From assembly GCF_004027225.2 (NCBI RefSeq), contig NC_044284.2, forward strand, positions 39,666,420 through 39,730,419: DNA of 64,000 bases, given 5' to 3'. Positions within the stretch are counted from its first letter, which is position 1. Each line of letters opens with the position of its first letter. The stretch comes from Strigops habroptila. Lineage: Eukaryota; Chordata; Aves; Psittaciformes; Psittacidae. The position numbers were made by a program, and so were the translations under genes. Below, piece after piece: positions 12,514 to 22,848 of the stretch. Below the pieces are notes generated by a model, which was not told the origin of the DNA, did no database searches, and saw nothing but the letters and a program-made list of their open reading frames with translations.

Positions 12514-13950
12514 TCTTGGTGGTAAACCAGGGACTTTTCTGAATAAGCTCTTTTAAATGCTCAGTTAGGAAGAGAATAATATGCAGCCATATGTTCTTGC
12601 AGTAACATATTCCTCACCTTGTGCCCCAGGCCTACAGGGAGGGTTAGCGAAGGACAAGAGAAGCCTCTATCAGAGGTTAGCTCACAGGAATGAAAGCAAG
12701 CTATTCAAAGTACTGCTTTTGTCTGAGAAGTGAAGGGAACCGGTGCAGTTTTCCCCTAAGCCTCTGGTATCTTGAACACTAGCTGAAGCTCCCACGAACT
12801 AAGCCCCAGTTGTCTCCCAAGCTGCCCTCTGTCCCCTCCTTTCCCCGGCGTCACCCCCTCTTTCCTGTACAACACTGTGAATATGACACCGGTAGCTCTT
12901 TTTAACGTTTCCATTTAAACTGCTCAGAGCATGAAATGCTGACCTACGCTGTCACGCAGTGACGCTGTAGCGGACGAGCTGTGACCGAGAGCCCTGTTCA
13001 GCTGAGCAATAACCTCCAGACGGGGCACTGATGGTTGAGCACTTCCTTGCAGAGCAATGGAGGAGCATTGTATCAAGAATTAACAATGTTAAGTGGCTTT
13101 GCATAGCAATTTGCTAATCAAATTTGATTTCGTAACGAACTAAACTGACAATCAATTTCTAAAATATAAAAGCCTCTTAGAGGGAATAGTCAAGTATGTC
13201 TTCAACAGAAAGATTTAACTGGGATAACTTTTAATGAAGAGCACAGCATTTGTTTCCTTTTTTTTGTTTTGTTTTTTTTTTTGAGCAGTCACTCTGGAAA
13301 CGGAGTCACATTCAGCAGCAGAAGATTCACAGGACAGTAACTACCTCTCTCTCGCAGAGTGCTGAGGTTACCACGCTACACACTCTTATCAGCAAAGCTT
13401 TCACTTAAAAGAGATTTGTTTTCCTTACCTCTGTGTTTCCGAAATGCAGGTCTGCTCTGTAAAGTGACTCTGAAAATGGCATCTGGCAGGAGCAGGGGGA
13501 AGCCTTTCGGGGTCCATTGTCCCTCTTTGCTGCCAGTTTCTTGCTGTGACCCTTGCAGGTTTGCTCTGGGGCTGCGACAGTTCAGGGTGGATTCCCTACT
13601 TCACGTATTCTGTGTAATAGCGAACTGTCCCGCAGGCCAAAGGCTGCTGCCAGAGCTATGAGACTGCGGGCTCCACTTCCTGCACTGGGGAATTAGGTAG
13701 TGGTGTGGAAGGTAAGGGGAGAATCCATCTCCCTCCTGCCTCCAGGGGAGCAGGCAGCAGTAAAAAAAGCAATAAAATATAAAACACTTTTATACGTTGT
13801 TCATTAGTCAGCAGATCTAACTCTGCAAATTTATATATATATATACACAAACACATTCAGAGAGCAGATCTCTCATGTGAAAAGGTGCCATTTTTTTTCT
13901 AAACAGAGTCCCTTTCCAAACTAGAACAGCACTTTAAATAGGTTCCTCTT
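12514..13950. other. Non-coding stretch, possible regulatory DNA
   Basis: No gene recognised. Around 12,940-13,025 there is a small cluster of CpGs. At 13,060-13,170 an AT-rich block contains TTAACAATGTTAA and TTTGCATAGCAATTTGCTAA, which look like homeodomain or POU-type binding sites. A T-rich run is at 13,257-13,283 and a (TA)n(CA)n run at about 13,830-13,856. The regulatory reading is only a guess from composition. Confidence 0.3.
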
Positions 13951-13954
13951 AAAG

Positions 13955-13985
<31 letters not shown>

Positions 13986-14015
13986 GAAAAGAGGAAAAAA
14001 AAAAAAGAAAAACCC
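13951..14015. repeat. A-rich polypurine tract
   Basis: About 65 bases of A interrupted only by single G or GG (AAAGAAAA units). It is a pure polypurine strand directly left of the CpG-rich patch. Confidence 0.9.
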
Positions 14016-14089
14016 TTTAAGGAAGAGATGCACTTTAAATCATGAGTATGGCTGTTGCTGGCCTTGAGACACAGCCGTACAGGTAGGTG

Positions 14090-14315
14090 GCTTCTTGTCA
14101 GCCAGAGCCTGGGAGGGAGCGATGTTGCCAGACCCTCGGCTGCCACCGGCAGCCCAAAAACTACCGCAGCTCTACCTCCCGCTCCCGCAGCCCTCCCGGC
14201 CTGGCACCGCCCCTGCCGACACTACAGACAGGAGTTCCCACCGCAGCCACAACGCTGGCTGCAGCTCAGCCATGCTGTAGCACTAACAGGACCGGCACGC
14301 AGCGGCCTGTTAGAA
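14090..14315. promoter_or_regulatory. Small CpG-rich patch
   Basis: About 225 bases with roughly 14 CpG dinucleotides and high G+C (for example CCCGCTCCCGCAG and ACCGGCACGCAGCGGCC), contrasting with CpG-poor flanks. It may be a short CpG island or a remnant of GC-rich sequence. Open frames here in all three plus frames reflect the GC bias and are not taken as genes. Confidence 0.3.
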
Positions 14316-17092
14316 TACTTTTGTAATCGGTCAAGAAAAACCCACCCTTGCCTGTAAAAAATAAACCCCATTTGTAATAGGTCAGAAGTTACACCCAGTT
14401 ACAACGCAGCAGATGGCCCATTCACCTGCACTGGGCTGAGCTAAGTTGAATGAACAAAGCCAGGACAAAGTTGTTACTGGGGTTGTGGGTTCAGTGTTCT
14501 GTTTTTTTTTCCTATAACATGGATATGGAGCCCTAGTCAGTTCAGTTTTGTTTGTTTGTCTTTTTAAATACAAGTTTGTGTGTCCCACATTGATTCTGCT
14601 CTGACCGGGGTTGCAGAGTAACCATCTGTAAGAAAAATTGTGCTGTCACTTTCAACTGTTGACCTATATATCAAGCTTTTTAGGACAGGTGTCCTAACAT
14701 TCAAGACTTACTTTCCCAGTTAAGAAATTTCCTGCTGTACTAATTCTCTTATTTTTGGTTGCAATCCTTATTTCAAGAAAAAAAGTCAGTGTTCACACTA
14801 GTCTGCAGTAGGTTGAAGTGTGAGCCTGCTGTGTGCAACTTGTGGATAGCAGACTGTTCTTCAATGATTTTCACAAGCTGTTCCCAAGCTGGTTTGCCCA
14901 CCATCGCTTTCCTTCTCCTCTTCCAGTGGGAGCTGGCAGGCAGAAGCTCTTTGGAGGGGCCGCTGGCTCTATGGCCAATGGCATCCAGGGATGGCCAGTG
15001 CTGCTGGAGGAGGGGCAGGCAAGGGTGGTAAGAGAACCAGAGCTGGGGAAGGGGGGGAAATAAAACCAAGGTAGAGGCGACTGTACAATTGCATTGAAAG
15101 CAGTTTAGCAAAAGCGCTCTCGTTGGACAGCTTTAAGAACAATGTGAATGAAAACTTAGCAACTTGGGTAGGAATCTGAAAATTCTATAAATGTATACTT
15201 GAAATTCTGTTTGTATTAAAAAAATTTGCATTTTCTTCTTTCTTTTAACACTGTGTAAAAGAACATTATGCATGTGAGTGGTTTGAGAATTAAATGGTTT
15301 AATACTCATATCCTTCTCTGTGTCTTATAGCTGACTGGTCTGATCTGACATTGATTTTGCTGCCCACTTCAGATCAGCTGTGGTGTGAGAGCCTGGTCCC
15401 TGCTTTAGGCAGTTCCACGCTGCCCTAAAGCTTAGCAACCTGGTGGAGGCAGGGCAGTACCAAGTTGCTTTTCCCAGCATACTAGGTGACTTCTGTCCTT
15501 TTTATTTTGAGCTTTATCTCACCACTTCTGCAGGCTCAGAGAGAAAGCACTATGCATTCACTGCAGGCCAAGCACCTGATTCCTGTTGCAGCAAGAGGGT
15601 TTTCCTGGCTGCTGATGGCTGGTGAGGCATTCTGCCATAGGGACACCCGGCACTGCCTTAGCCCCCTCTCTCACTAGCCTCCACCTCCATGACTTGGCAC
15701 ACAACCACAGAGGCAGAGGTTACAGGAGGAGATTGTATGTCTCTGGACGTACACATGAAGTAAGCACAATGAAATAAGCAAGCAGAAGATGGGCTCCAGC
15801 AAGAAAGACCGCAGGGGTGACCACCAGAATAGGTCAGGGAGAATAACAGCTGCCTTCTGAACTCATAGTTATTTCCAAACTGCTCCCCTTTTTCTTCCAG
15901 GGCCCCAGCTTCTGTATTACATACACAGCTTCTTTCCAAGGTATTACTTCAGAGAAGCTCGTCAGCACAAAAAGGGCAAGTGCTTTACAGGTCTCTTCTA
16001 AGTGTGTAGGGGACTGCAGTGTGCTATAGCCCTGTGATACAACAGAGGGGTTGACTCTTCATGTCCAAACCACACACCACTTGCAGCACAAACACAGATG
16101 CTCAGACCTTCCTAATGGGGAACAAGAGGGAGTCCTGAAAAACCCGTAACTGCTTCCAAAACTAGAGACAGGGTGACCAAGAATCTTTTCACACCAGCTC
16201 CATCACAGACTGGCGCATCTGAGTTAACTCTCTCATTGCTTGGCTTGCTGTGGCAATTGCTGCAGAGAGAAATCCTGCCTAAAGGCAGATGCTTCACTGG
16301 TTCTAGAAAATCCGGAGTAAACTGCACACTGGGGAGTGCCATCTACTGGTGTTTTAACAGCTGTCTCCACACACTTTTGTAACGTACTTACAACATGACA
16401 GGACTGTGCTTTCACTGCCCTTTTTGTTTTAAACAGCTATCCTAAATGCAGAAATCTTAGAGAAGAGCGCACCATTCTTCTACGTCCTGAAGACAACCCT
16501 GTCAGAGGTCCTGCAGCAGTATAGCCACCTTTCACGGACCAGAGGTCAAATCACACATGTGGCATGGCAGCAGGCCAGGTCACCTCAGCTCCAGGAATAA
16601 ACTTGTAGGTGAAATAACAGATTTGTAACAGCTGCAGCCATTGGTTACCTTGCTTGGGCATAGTCAGGGTTATCAGACACCCCTGCTACAGTAACTTTTA
16701 CTGTGGAGCTAGTTTAAATCTTCGTACTCAAAAGACAGATTCAAAGCCTTGGCTGCACAAGGCTTTCACTAGTGACTGCTCACCACTTGGGCATGTTGGA
16801 CGTGCCAGAGCTGTTGACAAGTAGGGCTTTGGTGTTTGGCAGCTCTTCCACCTACCAGCTGCTCCGTGCAGAGCTGTGGAAACATCTCTGCTGATGTTTC
16901 TGGCTCAGCCAGCACATGCCATTCAGCTGCTGCTCTTCCACTGACCTCTGCAGCATGGGGTTGTTCTGCTGGGTCTGGGGAGAGCAGGAAAGGGCCTATT
17001 TGTTGAAAAAGTTTAAATAAGTCTAGGAAGTGGCTTAGTGAAAACTGTCCATTCAGAGATCAGTTTTTTACATATGTACAGATCTATAGTTT
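14316..17092. other. Region without a recognised gene
   Basis: No recognisable coding exon, RNA gene or complete repeat. Overlapping short frames occur on both strands near 14.8-15.1 kb, where local G+C is higher, but neither matches a family I know. Confidence 0.4.
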
Positions 17093-17098
17093 TTTAAT
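17093..17098 (-). terminator. Candidate SERPINC1 polyadenylation signal (ATTAAA)
   Basis: On the minus strand ATTAAA occurs about 333 bases after the SERPINC1 stop codon. It is the common variant of AATAAA. No canonical AATAAA was seen between it and the stop. It would give a 3' UTR of about 350 bases, longer than in human. Confidence 0.45.
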
Positions 17099-17430
17099 GA
17101 ACCTGGGAATCAGAGTTACAGTTTGAGGCCTGAAAGGGAGGAGGGTTGGATATAAGAATGACAGCAATGCTGGACTGAGGTTTGGGTGCCACTAAAATAC
17201 TGGTGCAGGAAAAAATGCTGTTTCCCTTTGAATGAAGGATGGAGCAGGTGAGCCCCTCTCCTGACACAGCAAGGAGGAGCAGCAACAGCCCACCTGGGTG
17301 CAGTCCCTCCTTGCAGCTTGCACCAAACAGTAAGACCAACCACCCTAGGAGCAGCCCAGGCTTAGTGGCAATACCCTACTGCCCCCTTTCCAGAGGCAGA
17401 GGAGGGAAAAGCGAGGCCCTGACAGACCCC

Positions 17431-17604
17431 TTAGGAGCAAGGATCGGATATTCTGCCCATGAAGATAATAGTGTTGAGGGCAGCTTCCCGGATGAAAATG
17501 AGGAAGGGCCTGTTGGCATTGAAGATTATTCTGTTCATGGGGAAAGAACGGCCAGAGACGGTGACAGCTGTAGCAGCTGATGCTTCGCTGCCTTCTTCAT
17601 TCAC
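17431..17604 (-). CDS. SERPINC1: SERPINC1 exon 7 (reactive-centre loop, C terminus)
   Basis: 57 codons and TAA stop at 17,431-17,433. Hinge VNEEGSEAS, loop with the scissile Arg-Ser in [10 protein letters not shown], serpin signature [10 protein letters not shown], then [14 protein letters not shown]. The end differs from human by replacement of the last Val-Lys by Ser, after the disulfide Cys430. Confidence 0.96.
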   Translation of the reverse strand: MNEEGSEASAATAVTVSGRSFPMNRIIFNANRPFLIFIREAALNTIIFMGRISDPCS

Positions 17605-20600
17605 CTACCAACCAAAAGAGAAAATGGGATTAAAATATGGGCATTATGTAGTTATGTAGAGAGCTCACCCTCCTTCCCACCGAAGGTGCGTGCCCAGCTC
17701 CCACCTCTCCCCACAGCCCCAGATAACCGAGGAAGTGAACAGCATGGGTTCAGAGATATTTTTCATTTTAATGCTTTATGTTTTTAAAAACAAGGAGAAA
17801 GACACCCCCAAGACCAAACAAGGCTTACCTCGAGGAAGGCTTTATGGAAAGCCTCAGACACATACAAGTCTGTACGGCCCTCTGCAATGATACCTGAAAT
17901 ACAAAATGGAGAAAGTTAGAACTATGTTTTTAGACACCAGCTCAAGAGAGAACACATTTCCATCCTTCACGGCCTGTGTTCAAGCAGAAGGTATGTCTGC
18001 CCGAAAACAAAAACACTCTCCACCAACTGCAACTGATTGCTTCACTCCCACGTCCTTAGTGCAGAGCAGGGCTGTGTGTCCATGATGGGTCTTGACCACA
18101 GAGTCCATCATTGAATGCAGCAACATCTAAATGCTTTCATATTCTCGTTCCTCATGTGCTGCTGTACCTACTGCCCTGGCACCTGTGGAGGAACAGCTAT
18201 CCCCCACCTCCACCCTGCACCACCCTGTCTCCACATCTGACCTGGGAGTCTGGCATTTTCTGGACTGAAGAGATCTTCCAGACCCATTTTTCTCAGCTTC
18301 TCCTTGACACTGAAGCTGTCCTCAACACGGAAACGAGGGAGGTAGACAGAAAGAGACACCTCCGTCATGGAGTCTATCCAGTCCTGCAGCTTCTCCGATG
18401 TCAGGTGTCGTTCCACCTCCACCAGCGGTGTCCCAGCTTTGGGCAGGACCAGCACCATCGTGATATCATCCCCTTTGTAAGGCAGCTCCAGCACCTGGAC
18501 TTTGTCCTGGCGGAGGGACGTGTGGCGGAATTTGGACTCTTGGTACATAATCGGGACTTTGCAGGTCTCACCATGGGCTTTATGAAATAAATCCAGTTTT
18601 GTGTTTGGAGCTGGGAACTGCGATTTCCAGTGCCCCTAAAAGGGAGATGGGAGGGAAAAACATAAGCATCACTTTTCCCCGTGGGAAGTGGGCTGTTCCC
18701 CCAGTTTTGTTAGCCATACCTTAAAATAAATGGTGTTGACCAGGACCAAGACAGTGAGATCATCAATACCTCTTTCTGGGATCACTTCTGTAATGCGCTT
18801 CTCTGTCTTATTAGCCACCCACTCATTAATGATCTTCCTAGAAAGTTCTGGCTTCTCCTGAAGGAAGAAACCAAGAAAGGTTAAGTCAAGTGTTTTAAAC
18901 ACCTCTTTGTATCCCTTCTGCAGGAGTCAGACTAACAGTGTGTGTGCTCAGGGAGCTCCCAGCGTAGTGCTGCAGTGTTTAGGAGTGAAGAGCGGGGAAG
19001 CGACTGTGGTTAGTCTGTGGGAAGTGACTGGGATAGGAGGAGCTGCATCCCATACTCTCTCCTGCCTTCACACCTAGAGCAGGGCACTTCCTGTGGTCAA
19101 AAGATAGGGATGCAGCAAAAGCAGGACAGGAGGAAGGAAACAAACAAAAAAATCTCAAGTGGTTCAAACTCACTTTGAAGTTCAAGGGCCAGAGTTTCGC
19201 TCCATAAACTATTTCACTAACGTTCTGGTAGGTCTCATTAAAGACCAAAGATTTCTCCCCGAAGAGGCGGTTGGCTGATACCAGCTCTGAGGATTTGTTG
19301 GCTTTCTTGTAAAGCCGGCAGTTCAGCTTGGCAAAGAAGAAGTGGATCTGATCGGATGTCTTTTCTGAAATGGTGTCAAATTGGAAAACCTGGAGGAGCC
19401 AAACAGCAAAAAGGAATCCATGAGCAGGCTCTTACATTTGCATAGCTCCTGGACCCCACAGCAAGTGGTGATGCAGCCTTTGCCTGCTGCTCAATAGGCT
19501 AAATCATGGAGCCAATAAATTTGCAGGCCCTCAGAGCTTCATCCTCCCATGATTAATTTGGAACCCAAATCTACCTAAGACCAACGCATCACCAGCCCAA
19601 GCCCTAGTTTTGAAGAGTCCGAAATGGAGAATTAAACACTGCTCAGCATGCAGAAATACTGCTGCTACTCTTTCTAACTCTGGCTGCCTTGCTCTCCATC
19701 CATACTCTGCTTTTGACTGGTCTCAGTTTCTGACTGTCTTTGACCCAGCATCTTACCCAAGAGAAGACTCCAGCTCATGCTCACTGAAGTTCCTTCCCTA
19801 GAGCTATTGGCCGGGCTCCTGCCTGGATCTGCCTCTCTCCGTGCCTCTGTTCCCCATCCACTTTCATTGCCCCAGCTCTCAGGGGAAAATGCATCGTTTT
19901 GTACATGTCTGTGTAAGTGTGGGCATGGTGTAGCTAGATCCTTTAGGTGGTTGTGCAGAAGACACACTAAGGTCTTGGTGATGTTTTTCTCTGTGCATTC
20001 TGACCCCTGTCAAGGAACAGATTCTAGCTTTGCATATGAACCACCAGGCTTCCCCTGGTGCTGTTAAAATTAACATAGTTTATACACAGTGTTCACAAAC
20101 TCCCTACCACGCCCCAGAGAGCCTCATATGAGATGAGGATTGTGCTCTTGGGGCCTGGAAGCAGCTCTCAGATCAGTGGAGCTCACAGGAGGACTCACAG
20201 GGTTTGTGCTAAATCCTCCTGCAATGATGCCAAAGGCTGCTCCTTCCCAGGAGGAGCAATTCTCACGGCCTGTTGAGTAACTCTGGTACATCTTACCTAT
20301 TTTTGCTGGGAATGGGAATATGTAACAATCGTTCTGAGGGTAGATTTCTGCAGTACAACGAATTTTTTCTTATCTGCTCCTAGCTGCCAGCTGGAAGGGC
20401 AGTTATGATTTGTCTACTACTATCCAAACTCAGGGCTTTAAGGTACAGAAAATCACACAACATGTTACTCCACGTGAACATCCAGGATCTCTGGCACGAT
20501 TTCCTATGAGGCAAAGGTGGTATTACTGGCCCTTTTGTAGGGAAAAGGGGGGATCTGCATCCTGGGTGGCTCAGTGAGAGAAGGTTTCCCTTCCAGTGAG

Positions 20601-21993
20601 AAGGGCTGCCCAGAGGAGAAGGCATAAGTGACGATTCTGGAGATGTGGTTCACTGCTCTGCTCTGCCCAGACTGTGTGGATAACAGCAGGAGAGCCCAAC
20701 GTTACTTACTCCAGAGGCAGAATCTGTAAGGAGAGCAGCAGTGGGGACAAGTGGAGCAGTTTGATTCACACCTCCTGTTACAGGGAGAAAGGCCCCTCTG
20801 GGCTCCTGTCTGTGAGGAAGGTATGGGCAGTACCAAACCCCACATGGCAGAAGAGCACACCTGCAGTTGTCAGGCGAGCAGGTCTGACAGTGAGAAGGGT
20901 GCTCAGACAGGCAAGGAGTTACCTGGTCCCTTGGAAGAGCCAGAACTCAGATGAACTCAGCCCAGGACCAGAGTTCCCCTCTCTGAGTTTAGGAGCCCCT
21001 GGCCTGGGAAGCTCAGGCCCTTACTATGCTGCTCCAATACTGCCTCACGCAAGGAGACAGAAGCTGTTTAGTTCTGGGTGAGTGCTCAGGCTGCGCTTAC
21101 GCTTACTACAAGGAGGATCTCAATAAGTAATTGATGTTCCTGTGCTCCCACAGGGTGACAGAGCCCTGGAAGCCAGGTGGACTGCAAGTGTCCCATGTGT
21201 CTTATTTTTGTCCCAAAGGAGAAAGGAAACGTGAAAAAGAGCCTTTCCCAATGGGACTTGATATTTCAGCTTTTCCTGCTTTTTGAAGAACAGGCTACAG
21301 TTCTCATTCCCTTCCCTCATCTCACAAATAGGCTTCCTTTCCTCCAGGCAAAACTAATCTCTCAAACCCAGGAAAGCTACCCCAAATGTGGGATCCACTT
21401 AGGGAATTAGAGAAAAGAGCTGGGATCTAAGACAATCCAGAGACAAGCAGCCTGTGTATATCCTTCCCAGGGGCTTGTTTAAATAAAGATCTCCCTTCCC
21501 AAGCCAGGAAGCCATGCTGACCCAGAGAGCCCTTTGGCAGCAGTCAGCCACTATCACATTTGCTGTCTTTCAGTCCCTGGTGACAGCTACAGAAAAAAGC
21601 TGAGGAAATGCCACTGACTTCCATGAGCTGCTGGAGGGTGCTACCACAAGCTCCGAGCTTGGTCATGGCAAAGGCTGTAGAAATGCTGAGGGGTGACATG
21701 AAGATGTTTTCCCCATTGTCCTTGGAGTCAGCCAGGTACTTGTAGAAGACAACAGCAAAGCGTGAGTTGGCCTTCGACAGCTCCCAGACCCGGGGGTTAG
21801 TAGACTCTGGGAGCTTGCCCTTCCCTGGCTCTTGCCCCTCACTCTCCTGGGGCTTCTTCTCAGGGTTGCGATAGATGCAGATGGGGTTCACTGGGATGTC
21901 GCGTGGCTTTGCAGTGCAGATGTCTTCCACGATGTAGTGCTCAGGGGCAGCCAGACCCCAGACACTGAAGAGACACACCACGAAAAGATGCAT
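17431..21993 (-). CDS. SERPINC1: Antithrombin (antithrombin-III, serpin C1)
   Basis: Secreted liver serpin that inhibits thrombin and factor Xa and is activated by heparin. The six coding exons seen are 21993-21619, 19389-19174, 18857-18720, 18635-18242, 17893-17829 and 17604-17431, joined in frame to 453 codons (human precursor 464). The chain shows a signal peptide ([16 protein letters not shown]), the serpin core, the hinge GSEAS and the reactive loop with P1-P1' Arg-Ser (VSGRS). The six disulfide cysteines of human antithrombin (8-128, 21-95, 247-430) are all present. Heparin-site residues Lys11, Arg13, Arg47, Lys114, Lys125, Arg129, Lys133 and Lys136 are kept, but Arg46 is Pro (STNPRVW). 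The glycosylation site at Asn96 is lost (GACGST); those at 135, 155 and 192 are kept, and a new NVS sequon follows the third. A further upstream exon 1 is likely, since exon 2's acceptor matches human. Confidence 0.96.
17829..17893 (-). CDS. SERPINC1: SERPINC1 exon 6
   Basis: 65 bases. Completes a split Gly and encodes [20 protein letters not shown] plus Glu. Acceptor GTATTTCAG, donor CTCGAG|GTAAGC, phase 0 at its end. Confidence 0.95.
18242..18635 (-). CDS. SERPINC1: SERPINC1 exon 5
   Basis: 394 bases. Runs from [12 protein letters not shown] through GETCK (Cys247 partner), [18 protein letters not shown] and [16 protein letters not shown] to [11 protein letters not shown]. Acceptor CCCTTTTAG, donor CCCAG|GTCAGA in phase 1. 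Confidence 0.95.
18720..18857 (-). CDS. SERPINC1: SERPINC1 exon 4
   Basis: 138 bases, 46 codons, as in human. Encodes [18 protein letters not shown] and [13 protein letters not shown], the conserved serpin breach and shutter strands, with the fourth sequon NKT. Acceptor TTCCTTCAG, donor AAG|GTATGG. Confidence 0.95.
19174..19389 (-). CDS. SERPINC1: SERPINC1 exon 3 (helix D, heparin site)
   Basis: 216 bases, 72 codons, same length as the human exon. Contains [16 protein letters not shown] and [13 protein letters not shown], the helix D region with Lys114, Phe121/122, Lys125, Arg129, Lys133 and Lys136; Arg132 is Lys and Lys139 is Glu. Sequons NKS, NET and an extra NVS. Acceptor TCCTCCAG, donor AAA|GTGAGT. 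Confidence 0.95.
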
Positions 21994-21997
21994 TGTC
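21619..21997 (-). CDS. SERPINC1: SERPINC1 exon 2 (signal peptide, heparin-site start)
   Basis: Acceptor TTCCAG|GACA at 21,997; Met at 21,993; donor GAA|GTCAGT. Encodes the signal peptide, [11 protein letters not shown] (heparin-site Lys11/Arg13) and [12 protein letters not shown]. It ends at LQQLME. The acceptor phase (one base, then two codons before the aligned Tyr/His) equals that of human exon 2, so the true start codon could instead lie in an unfound exon 1. Confidence 0.93.
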
Positions 21998-22017
21998 CTG
22001 GAACCAGAAAGAGAGCG

Positions 22018-22025
22018 CTTATATA
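22018..22025 (-). promoter_or_regulatory. SERPINC1: TATA-like box before SERPINC1 exon 2
   Basis: Minus-strand TATATAAG lies 25-32 bases ahead of the Met at 21,993. A TATA-driven start would fall at about 21,995-22,000 and leave almost no 5' UTR, so it may be fortuitous. The overlapping splice acceptor argues for transcription from further upstream. Confidence 0.25.
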
Positions 22026-22820
22026 CACTTGCCTGCTCAGAAAACCCATGCTGCTGCCACAGCCTGCAGGCCCTGTTTTAACCAACATCAGAGTGACACG
22101 AGCCCTGTGGTCCTCTTCAATCATCCTTTTCTCCTCTAGCTGCAGGATAAACTGAAGGACAGACAGACACCACCAGCAGGACAAGCATGCCTCTGAGCAC
22201 GCACCGCTTTTAGAATCAATACACTGGAAGTGGTGCTTTCCCAGAGCCCATGGTGCCCTCTGTTTAAGCAGCAGGCTCAGCCCTGACGAGTGTGTACAAA
22301 ACTGATTTGAACTCCTGAGTCCTCCCCACCAGCTAGCCAAGGTGGCTACAGCGAAAGGACTCTGCCCTTGCAGCCTTTCCCCAGGCCTGCCTGTGACAGG
22401 AGCCAGCAGAGAGCCCCCAGAGCCATCCGGCTGCCCTGATCTGCAGTTCAGGTGCGATTATGCTTCTGTACAGATCCTACCCATCTTCCTCACAGGGAGA
22501 GCCCTCAGGTACCTCTGAGGTACAGACCAGACAGCCTTAGATAAAATGGTTTTGACTGCTTCCTTCCCCTTTTCCTGGTCTCTTTTTCCCCTTTCACCTG
22601 AGGTCTTCTGTCCCATTCAATTACTGTCTGTGATTTCAGGCTCACCTCAGCTTTACAGTATTTAAGTTACTGATGCAGGAAACACTACAGCAGAGAAGAC
22701 AAGTGATAAGGAAGAGGTCTCCAGGAAAGTTGGTCCCTCCATGTACTGAGCATCTTTAATCCCTAAAAAGTGTATCAGTGTGTGTGGTGTAGCTACTGCA
22801 TCACAGCTATTCCTGTCCAA

Positions 22821-22848
22821 AGTTCACAACACCTCAGTGTTGTGAACT
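22821..22848. repeat. Perfect inverted repeat upstream of SERPINC1
   Basis: Arms AGTTCACAACAC (22,821-22,832) and GTGTTGTGAACT (22,837-22,848) form a mismatch-free 12-bp stem around CTCA. The arms carry AGTTCA/TGAACT, similar to nuclear-receptor half-sites. It lies about 830 bases upstream of the SERPINC1 Met. Confidence 0.9.

Larger units (their letters stand above)
17605..21618 (-). other. SERPINC1: SERPINC1 introns
   Basis: Introns at 17605-17828, 17894-18241, 18636-18719, 18858-19173 and 19390-21618. All begin GT and end AG on the minus strand. The longest (2.2 kb) separates exons 2 and 3. No repeat or RNA gene recognised inside. Confidence 0.85.

Noticed and set aside
14773-15111. Overlapping frames on both strands near 14.8-15.1 kb
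   Set aside because: Open on both strands due to base composition; neither shows domains or splice context I trust.
17239-17580. 113-codon plus-strand frame near the SERPINC1 3' end
   Set aside because: Antisense shadow of the last SERPINC1 exon and its 3' UTR.
18111-18590. 159-codon plus-strand frame
   Set aside because: Complement of SERPINC1 exon 5, whose minus-strand reading is clear serpin sequence.
21888-22340. 150-codon minus-strand frame across SERPINC1 exon 2
   Set aside because: It runs in another frame of the real SERPINC1 exon and through the upstream region; a shadow.
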